Notes under the pieces: model-generated
The model's input: the letters and a program-made list of their open reading frames with translations, nothing else
The model's database searches: none
Told to the model about the DNA's origin: nothing
From: Oscillospiraceae bacterium
Lineage (GTDB): Bacteria; Bacillota; Clostridia; Oscillospirales; UBA929
Length of the DNA stretch: 11,538 bases
Assembly: GCA_031289065.1 (NCBI GenBank)
Contig: JAITQI010000013.1
Span: 1-11,538, forward strand
Direction: 5' to 3'
Made by a program: the position numbers and the translations under genes
Shown here: positions 5,899 to 11,538 of the stretch, in pieces
Layout: each line of letters opens with the position of its first letter
Position numbering within the stretch: position 1 is the first letter of the stretch

Positions 5899-8092
5899 CC
5901 GCCTCGTTCTGCGTGTCGCCCGGACGCTGGGCTTTTGCTTCGGCGTCTCCCGGGCGGTGCGCATGGCCGAGGAGGCCGCGTCGGCGGGGGGGCTGGTATC
6001 CACCTGGGGGCCCCTCATCCACAACCGCCAGGTGACCGACCGTTTGGCGAATATGGGTGTCACCATCGTCGCCGCCCTGCCCGACTGCGCCCCGGGACAG
6101 ACTGTGGTTTTGCGCTCTCACGGGGTGCCCCATTCGGTCGTCCAAGGCTTAAGCGGCGCGGGTTGCCCCGTTGTGGACGCCACCTGCCCCTACGTGGCCC
6201 GCATCCACCGCCTGGCCGAAGCCCTGGAAGGGGAGGGCCGCCTGCTTTTTATCCTGGGAGAGGAGGCCCATCCGGAGGTGCGCGGCATTGCCGGATACTG
6301 CCGTGCGCCGGTCATCGTCCGGGACGCCCAGGCGCTGTCGGCCCATTTGGCCAACGGCCCCGACATCCGCCGCATCCCTTGCGCCCTGTTGACCCAGACC
6401 ACCACCCCCCGCGCCCTATGGGAAAGTTGCGCGGAAATTTTGAAAAAGTTATGTACAAACGTCAAAATTGTTGATACAATATGTAATGCGACCCTTCTTC
6501 GTCAGGAGGAAGCGGCGCGTTTGGCCCGGACGTGCGACGCCATGGTCGTCGTGGGCGACCGCGCCAGCGCCAACGCGAGCAAACTGGCGGAGATTTGCCG
6601 GACAGGCTGCGCCCGTGTGTTACAAGTGGAGAGGGCGTCGGATTGGCCGACGGGCTGGCTTCGAGACACAAAAAATGTTGGCCTGACAGCCGGGACATCC
6701 ACACCGCCGTGGGCCATCGAGGAGGTTTACCAAGCCATGTCAGAAGAAATCAAGGGCGAACTGCTGGAGACGCCAGCCAAGGATGAGGAAAGCGGCGCCG
6801 CCGTCTCCCTTCCGGAACCTCTGCCCGAACCCGCGCCGACCCAGGACGCGCCGATTCCCCAACCGTCATCCGAACCCGCGCCGGTCTCGGATGAGGCGGA
6901 GCCCCCCGACGCCGACGCCGAGGAATCCTTCGAGGCCTTGTTGGAAAAATCCCTGAGGCCCATCCTCTCCGGCGACAAGGTCACCGGCATGGTCACCGCC
7001 ATCACGCCCACCGAGGTGCATGTGGATTTGGGCGCCAAGTACGCCGGATACATCCCCCTCACCGAGTTGAGCGACGATCCGGACGCCAAGGTCGAGGACA
7101 TGGTAAAGGTCGGTGAGCCCATCGACACCTTTGTCGTCCGGGTCAACGATCTCGACGGCGTTATCGCCCTGTCCAAGAAGCGTCTCGACGCGGTCAAGGG
7201 CTGGGACGACGTGGAACTGGCCCGGGAGGATCACAAGGTCATGACCGGCACCGTCACCGAGGAGAACAAGGGCGGCATCGTCGTGACAGTGCGCGGTGTG
7301 CGCGTTTTCGTGCCGGCGTCCATGACCGGCCTGCCCAAAGATACCCCCATGTCCACGCTGCTCAAACAGCGCGTCAAGGTGGTCGTCACCGAAGTCAACC
7401 GCGCCCGCCGCCGGGTTGTGGGCTCCATTCGCCTCGCCCAGAACGAGGAGCGCCGCTCCCTGGCTGACGCCGTTTGGGGCGGCATCGAGGTGGGCAAGCA
7501 CTACGAGGGCGTGGTCAAGTCCCTCACCTCCTTCGGCTGCTTTGTGGATATCGGCGGCGTGGACGGCATGGTTCACATCTCCGAACTGTCCTGGAGCCGC
7601 GTCAAGCACCCCTCCGAGGTCGTCAGCGTGGGCGACAAGCTGGACGTCTACGTCATCGGCTTTGACTTGGAGAAGAAGAAAATCTCTCTCGGACACAAAA
7701 ATCCCAACGAAAATCCGTGGCAGCGGTTTATCGGCGTCTACCGGGAGGGCGACACGGCCAATGTCCGCGTGGTCAAGCTGATGAACTTTGGCGCGTTTTC
7801 CGAAATTATCCCCGGCGTGGACGGCCTGATCCATATCGGCCAAATCGCCGAACACCGCGTCAACAAACCCGGCGACATCCTCGCCGAGGGCCAGCGCGTG
7901 GACGTGAAGATCACCGCCATCGACTATGACAACAAGAAGGTTTCCCTGTCCATCCGCGCCCTTCTGGAGCCCGAAGAGCCCTCCGAGGAGGACGCCGCCC
8001 TCCCCGACCAGGTGGTCGCCTCCGTCGGCGAACCCAACATCCCCTCTCCCGCCGAGGAGTCCGAAACCACCGAAGCAGACCCCGAAGCCTAA
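5891..8092 (+). CDS. ispH-rpsA: Fused 4-hydroxy-3-methylbut-2-enyl diphosphate reductase / ribosomal protein S1
   Basis: The 733-residue protein joins two functions. Residues 1-282 are IspH, the 4Fe-4S enzyme that makes IPP and DMAPP in the last MEP-pathway step. The cluster ligands C16 (GFCFGV), C99 (DATCPYV) and C198 (TICNAT) are present, as are the substrate residues H44, H77, H127, E129 (HPEV), T168 and S270. A Pro/Glu-rich acidic linker (about 283-355) leads to four S1 RNA-binding domains at about 361-428, 448-517, 534-602 and 618-689. Domains 3 and 4 are most canonical (FGCFVDIGGVDGMVHISELS and FGAFSEIIPGVDGLIHIGQI). An acidic tail ends the protein. Such fusions are known in Clostridia. 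The ATG overlaps plsC by 8 nt and lacks a clear Shine-Dalgarno. The frame is open upstream to 5555, but that part is plsC read out of frame. The SSN motif is SAN here (226-228). Confidence 0.95.
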   Translation: MPDRLVLRVARTLGFCFGVSRAVRMAEEAASAGGLVSTWGPLIHNRQVTDRLANMGVTIVAALPDCAPGQTVVLRSHGVPHSVVQGLSGAGCPVVDATCPYVARIHRLAEALEGEGRLLFILGEEAHPEVRGIAGYCRAPVIVRDAQALSAHLANGPDIRRIPCALLTQTTTPRALWESCAEILKKLCTNVKIVDTICNATLLRQEEAARLARTCDAMVVVGDRASANASKLAEICRTGCARVLQVERASDWPTGWLRDTKNVGLTAGTSTPPWAIEEVYQAMSEEIKGELLETPAKDEESGAAVSLPEPLPEPAPTQDAPIPQPSSEPAPVSDEAEPPDADAEESFEALLEKSLRPILSGDKVTGMVTAITPTEVHVDLGAKYAGYIPLTELSDDPDAKVEDMVKVGEPIDTFVVRVNDLDGVIALSKKRLDAVKGWDDVELAREDHKVMTGTVTEENKGGIVVTVRGVRVFVPASMTGLPKDTPMSTLLKQRVKVVVTEVNRARRRVVGSIRLAQNEERRSLADAVWGGIEVGKHYEGVVKSLTSFGCFVDIGGVDGMVHISELSWSRVKHPSEVVSVGDKLDVYVIGFDLEKKKISLGHKNPNENPWQRFIGVYREGDTANVRVVKLMNFGAFSEIIPGVDGLIHIGQIAEHRVNKPGDILAEGQRVDVKITAIDYDNKKVSLSIRALLEPEEPSEEDAALPDQVVASVGEPNIPSPAEESETTEADPEA
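6452..6480 (+). promoter_or_regulatory. Intragenic extended -10 promoter candidate in the IspH part
   Basis: TACAAT (6475-6480) is preceded by TG at 6472-6473, giving an extended -10. TGTACA (6452-6457), four of six matches to the -35 consensus, stands 17 nt upstream. It lies in a conspicuous AT-rich island (about 6434-6488) in a GC-rich gene. A transcript from here would carry the S1 half of the fusion, whose internal start candidate is at 6737. This is a consensus match only. Confidence 0.35.
6719..6739 (+). promoter_or_regulatory. Internal ribosome binding site and ATG at the IspH/S1 junction
   Basis: GAGGAGG (6719-6725), a strong Shine-Dalgarno, lies 11 nt before an in-frame ATG (6737-6739, codon 283). 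Initiation here would give a free S1 protein of 451 residues. The caveat is that the GAG GAG codons encode conserved glutamates of the IspH C-terminus, so the match could be a by-product of protein constraint, and the spacing is slightly long. Confidence 0.35.
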
Positions 8093-8109
8093 TTACACAA
8101 TCAAAATAT

Positions 8110-8166
8110 AACAGACAGTATAATGCAAGGTGTTTTACCACCAGTATTATACTGTCTGTTGTTTTG
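8110..8166. terminator. Strong, probably bidirectional intrinsic terminator
   Basis: A perfect 15-bp inverted repeat (8110-8124 with 8146-8160), extended inward by a G-U and a C-G pair, encloses a loop of about 17 nt. On the plus strand TGTTTT follows the stem; on the minus strand the stem is followed by ATATTTTG. It sits between two convergent genes, the S1 fusion and the ABC permease, and would stop transcription from both sides. The element is strikingly AT-rich for this genome. Confidence 0.85.
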
Positions 8167-8202
8167 AAGGGCACCACGCCATCGTCACTTGTCAATTGAG
8201 CG

Positions 8203-11200
8203 TCACTCCGCCGCCGCGAAAAGCGCCCGGGGGGAGGTTCGGTTGAAGGCCGCGATGGAAGCGGCGCTGCCCGCGAGGAAACAGGCGGTCGCCAGCGCGG
8301 CGCCCTGGAGACCCTCCCCGGGCAGCGCGCCCGCCGCCGCGAACCCCGCCGCGACGGCCGCCCCGCTCAGCACACACAGAATCGCCTGCTCCCAGACGAA
8401 CGACAGGAAGGTTGCCCCCCGCCGCGCCCCCACGCTTTTCATCAGCGCGAACTCGCTCTTGCGCCCCGACATGATCAGGTAGGAGAGAAACACGCTCACC
8501 GCCACCGACAGCGCGTACAGCACCAGGGAGAGCGCCGTCAGATAGGCCAGCTGGCGGCCCAGCAGGTCCCGGGATGTGATAAAGTCCTTGTCGTCCAGCA
8601 TCAGGAACACTCGTTTCTCGGTCAGATGGCCCGGATAACTGAATTTTTCCCCATAAAGGAAGCACTTGAAGTCGTCCAACCGCCGCGCATCCCGCAGGAA
8701 GAAGCCCGCCGCGGAGTAATTGCTCTCCACCACAATGGCTTCCTCCGTCACGACAGGCGGCCGTCCCCCTGAGGACGTCATGGTATAGTGGAGAATTTCA
8801 AACATCTGGGCGGGGGGCATATACAGATTGTCGGCGGGGCCCTGGGCGTTGTAGGTGCCCACAATCACCGCCGAACAGGTGGTCCTCTCAGCCATCGTTT
8901 GACCGCTCAGGTACACGACGGCCCCCAGGAAGATAACGTCGCCGTAACGTAGATTGTAGGTTGACATAAATCTGTCCGAGACCAGACAGACCCGCTCCTC
9001 CGCCAGGGTTTGGCGCGCAAAGGACGCCATATCCCACCCCGCCGCGAAACGTATGTCAGCCTCGCCCCCGCTGTATATGAATTCCGGAGCCCCCTGCAAA
9101 TTGTCCGTGAGGAACGCCCTGTCCCACTGGAGCGTTTCGTTGATAAACGCCTCGTAGGCGAAGGAGGAGCCGATGTCCCTGAAGAACGCCCGCGAGCCCT
9201 CCGGGGTATCCAGATACATATAGGCCGCGCTCCGGCTCACAGTGTACGCGTCCCTGACATAGTCCGTCCCCACGAGGGCTTCCACCACGTCCCGCTCCAC
9301 CATGAGCTCGGTGACCGCGCTGCCCGAGGTGTTGGTAAAATGCCCCTGAATCTCGGTGCCCTCATACACCGCGTCCAGCCGGTCGCGGGTCTGGGTGATC
9401 ACCGCGCTCACCCCACAGGCAAAGGCTGTGATCACAAGGCAGGACGCGAAAACCGCCGCCGACCGAACGCCGCCCCGCCGCAGGGACAGCAGGGCGTACT
9501 TGAGGGCGCCGCCGGGCAGCATAGAGCTTTTCCGCGCCTTCGAGGGACCCAGCGCGACGATTCTGAGCCGCTTGCTCTTTGTCCCCCGGGCGGCCCGGGC
9601 CGTGATGGATCGCTGGGCGAAAAGCAACAGAAACGCCGACGCGCAGACCATCGAAGCCGCCGCCGCAGCCACCGCCAGAAGGACGGGTGTCCCGGGAATC
9701 AGGGCGAGGAATTCCTTCTGAATACCCAGGGTGGAGTTGCTGAACATGCCGTCAAGGGGTTTGACCGCGCCGGTGAAGAGCGCCTGGGTCATCTTGTCCG
9801 AAAAGAGATAGCCCAGCAAAATGCCAGCCGCCGAAGCCACCACGGCGAGAATCGCCGCCCCGAACACGAGATAGAGCCGCACATGCCCGGTCTTGGTGCC
9901 GAGGGCCAGCATAATATCGGCGGTTTCCCGCTGTTTGTAGGCGAAAAGCAGCCCGAAGACGGCCAGGACGATGAAGTAGGCGGGCAGGCAAATCAGGGAG
10001 ATCATCCCGCCGGTCTGGAGCACCGACCCGATCGCCTTTTCGGCGACTCCGTACCCCTGGTCGTAAACCATGACGCGCAGTCGCGTCGGCAGGGCGGGGG
10101 CTATGCCGTTCAAAAAATCAGCCGCGCCGCCGTTGTTCAGCACGGCCTGCCCCCAAACGTAGCCCGCCGTCCGGGCCAGGGGATAGGCCGCCTCATCCCC
10201 CGGAATGTAGAGGTTGCCGCTCATTTCGGCGGGCGGGTCGATCAGCCCCACGATTTCAAAGTCCGCCGTCGCGCCCTTCGTCCTGGGGTTTTCCCCCGTC
10301 GTCAGCAGGGCGGAAGGCGCAAAAAACGTCAGCGGAATTTTGTCCCCCACCTCGACCCCCATAACAAAGGCCGCCTGTTTGGTCATCACGCAGACCTGGG
10401 CGGCGTTTTCGTATTCCCCGGTGGTGAAAAAACGGCCCTGCACGTCCCCGTTGACCTGATTTTGATGGAATTCAAGGAGGGCGTTGATGTCGCCGGTGAC
10501 GGCGACGTGAAACGAAGTGTTTTCATATTGGAGGAACGCGGCCAGCGCGGTGTACGCCGACGGCGGGTTACTCAAAAACGCCTCCCGGACGTCGGTGATG
10601 TCCAGAACCGGCGAAAGCGAGCCCTCCGGCAGCCCGGCGGCGCGAAACAGCTCTTCCGGCAGGTCGTGAACGTTGATCGTCTGGTAGGCGCCCAGCTTGT
10701 CTGTCGTGCCGATGACGGCGTATGTTCGGTCCGCTTCAAAGGGGAACACCTCGGTGTTGCCGTCGAAACCGCCGTTGTACAGCACCACCGCCGCCTGGCT
10801 GTCCTTGCGGTAGTCCAAGGGATAATACGCGGCGGACAGGGTGAACGCCGTGCCCGGTTTGGAGCCCAGGGGCAGAGCGCCCTTGACCACCGCGACCACG
10901 TAGCCTTTGAACGCCGAGTCCGAGGCTTTGGGCAAATAATCGGGGGAGAGGGCGTTCATGGTCAGCGTCCGGTTCAGGCGCAGGACGTTGGGATTGTTCG
11001 CCACGGCCGCCCAGTCGAAGGCGGCCAGATCGGCGGCCATGGCGGGGTCATAGGCCGTTTCGTTGGGATAATCCGCGCCGTAATAGCGAAAATCCGCGAT
11101 GGTCACATAGTTCTCGTCGCACCGCGCCATCACGCTCTCTCCGACAAACCGGATGCTCAGACCCAGGAACACAAACAGCGTCACAAGGGCGATCAGCGCG

Positions 11201-11274
11201 AAAAAAAGCAGGGTCTTCAGCGGAGAGCGCAGCATACTCTGGACGCTGCGCCGGAGGAACAGCCGCCCCCTCAT
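8203..11274 (-). CDS. ABC transporter permease, FtsX/MacB-type with duplicated core
   Basis: This is a 1023-residue membrane protein of the FtsX/MacB permease superfamily, which couples ATP hydrolysis to export or to work outside the membrane rather than uptake. Eight membrane helices can be read in a 1+3+1+3 pattern: about 21-43; 423-446, 466-490, 528-552; 604-627; then 908-933, 963-982, 989-1008. Two large extracytoplasmic domains lie between them (about 44-422 and 628-907). Each FtsX domain has the coupling-helix region that contacts the ATPase (MLALGTKTGHVRLYL at 455-469 and LMKSVGARRGA near 944-954). Its ATG overlaps the ATPase stop as ATGA, so the two are co-translated. The substrate is unknown: antimicrobial-peptide, lipoprotein or envelope roles are all possible. 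It converges on the S1 gene across a terminator. Confidence 0.92.
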   Translation of the reverse strand: MRGRLFLRRSVQSMLRSPLKTLLFFALIALVTLFVFLGLSIRFVGESVMARCDENYVTIADFRYYGADYPNETAYDPAMAADLAAFDWAAVANNPNVLRLNRTLTMNALSPDYLPKASDSAFKGYVVAVVKGALPLGSKPGTAFTLSAAYYPLDYRKDSQAAVVLYNGGFDGNTEVFPFEADRTYAVIGTTDKLGAYQTINVHDLPEELFRAAGLPEGSLSPVLDITDVREAFLSNPPSAYTALAAFLQYENTSFHVAVTGDINALLEFHQNQVNGDVQGRFFTTGEYENAAQVCVMTKQAAFVMGVEVGDKIPLTFFAPSALLTTGENPRTKGATADFEIVGLIDPPAEMSGNLYIPGDEAAYPLARTAGYVWGQAVLNNGGAADFLNGIAPALPTRLRVMVYDQGYGVAEKAIGSVLQTGGMISLICLPAYFIVLAVFGLLFAYKQRETADIMLALGTKTGHVRLYLVFGAAILAVVASAAGILLGYLFSDKMTQALFTGAVKPLDGMFSNSTLGIQKEFLALIPGTPVLLAVAAAAASMVCASAFLLLFAQRSITARAARGTKSKRLRIVALGPSKARKSSMLPGGALKYALLSLRRGGVRSAAVFASCLVITAFACGVSAVITQTRDRLDAVYEGTEIQGHFTNTSGSAVTELMVERDVVEALVGTDYVRDAYTVSRSAAYMYLDTPEGSRAFFRDIGSSFAYEAFINETLQWDRAFLTDNLQGAPEFIYSGGEADIRFAAGWDMASFARQTLAEERVCLVSDRFMSTYNLRYGDVIFLGAVVYLSGQTMAERTTCSAVIVGTYNAQGPADNLYMPPAQMFEILHYTMTSSGGRPPVVTEEAIVVESNYSAAGFFLRDARRLDDFKCFLYGEKFSYPGHLTEKRVFLMLDDKDFITSRDLLGRQLAYLTALSLVLYALSVAVSVFLSYLIMSGRKSEFALMKSVGARRGATFLSFVWEQAILCVLSGAAVAAGFAAAGALPGEGLQGAALATACFLAGSAASIAAFNRTSPRALFAAAE

Positions 11275-11537
11275 ACCGCAAACACCCCGTCCCGAATGGA
11301 GTGAACCCCATCGGCGAAATGGATCAGGTCGTTGTCATGGGTGACGACCACCACGCAGTAGCCCTTGTCATGGGCCAGTTGGGACAAAATCCGAAAAATA
11401 TTGTCCCGATTGCCCGTATCCAGGTTGCCGGTGGGTTCGTCGGCCAAAATCAGGCGTGTTTCCATAGCCAGCGCCCGGGCGATGGCCACCCGCTGCTGTT
11501 CGCCCCCCGAGAGCATGGAGGGAAACCGATTGTGAAA
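11271..11537 (-). CDS. ABC transporter ATP-binding protein (MacB/LolD type), N-terminus outside window
   Basis: The C-terminal 88 residues of an ABC ATPase are present, and the frame stays open to the window edge. Visible in order are the signature motif LSGGEQQR, Walker B LILADEP with the catalytic glutamate, the D-loop GNLD, and the switch histidine in VVVVTHD. The P-loop and Q-loop lie beyond the window. The LSGGEQQRVAIARAL and ADEPTGNLD wording is typical of the MacB/LolD/FtsE group, which pairs with FtsX-type permeases like the gene that overlaps its stop by 4 nt. The in-frame ATG at 11516 lies in the middle of the domain and is not the start. Confidence 0.93.
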   Translation of the reverse strand, partial: FHNRFPSMLSGGEQQRVAIARALAMETRLILADEPTGNLDTGNRDNIFRILSQLAHDKGYCVVVVTHDNDLIHFADGVHSIRDGVFAV

Positions 11538-11538
11538 C

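Noticed and set aside
4849..6066. Minus-strand open frame of 405 codons across cmk, plsC and ispH
   Set aside because: It crosses three well-supported genes on the other strand and its translation is low-complexity Gly/His/Gln-rich shadow sequence.
9010..11304. Very long plus-strand open frame (764 codons) opposite the ABC permease
   Set aside because: It is a mirror of the permease gene caused by GC-rich codon bias. Its translation is rich in Arg/Gly/His/Pro and has no recognisable domain, while the minus strand encodes a clear FtsX-type protein.

Overview
The window looks like a chromosomal segment of a GC-rich member of the Clostridia, probably Oscillospirales-like. That placement is inferred from gene content and order: a HutP-family gene next to cmk, a BaiN/HI0933-type flavoprotein, and an IspH-ribosomal protein S1 fusion, all in strongly GC-biased codons. 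No phage, transposon, CRISPR, tRNA or rRNA signal was seen.

Plus strand, 2-8092. A D-Ala-D-Ala carboxypeptidase (5' end cut by the window) is followed by an RsuA/RluB pseudouridine synthase, an RpiR-type regulator, a FAD oxidoreductase, a HutP-family RNA-binding protein, cytidylate kinase, a PlsC-type acyltransferase and the IspH-S1 fusion. Most of these genes are tightly spaced or overlap. There are two 99-nt gaps, before the pseudouridine synthase and before hutP. The themes are envelope and lipid building (carboxypeptidase, PlsC, IspH), nucleotide supply (Cmk) and ribosome or RNA function (RluB, HutP-like, S1). A bidirectional-looking terminator at 8110-8166 closes the block.

Minus strand, 11537-8203. 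This is a convergent ABC transporter pair: the C-terminal part of a MacB/LolD-type ATPase (its N-terminus lies outside the window) and a 1023-residue FtsX/MacB-type permease, joined by an ATGA overlap.

The most interesting signal is in the two 99-nt gaps. Each holds four tandem degenerate heptamers of form NAGANGN (1105-1132 and 4030-4057), so NAG triplets recur every 7 nt. That is the spacing known for RNA targets of the HutP hexamer, and a hutP-family gene sits directly behind the second array. In both leaders the array meets a hairpin whose loop carries the ATG of a very short ORF ending just before the main start codon. This HutP homologue appears to lack the three histidines that bind metal and L-histidine in Bacillus HutP. 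Together these suggest a histidine-independent RNA-binding regulator acting on its own operon. This is a hypothesis from the sequence and is untested.

Two intragenic extended -10 promoter candidates (3695-3723 and 6452-6480), and a strong internal Shine-Dalgarno plus ATG at the IspH/S1 junction, suggest that the downstream genes, and free S1, may also be expressed separately.
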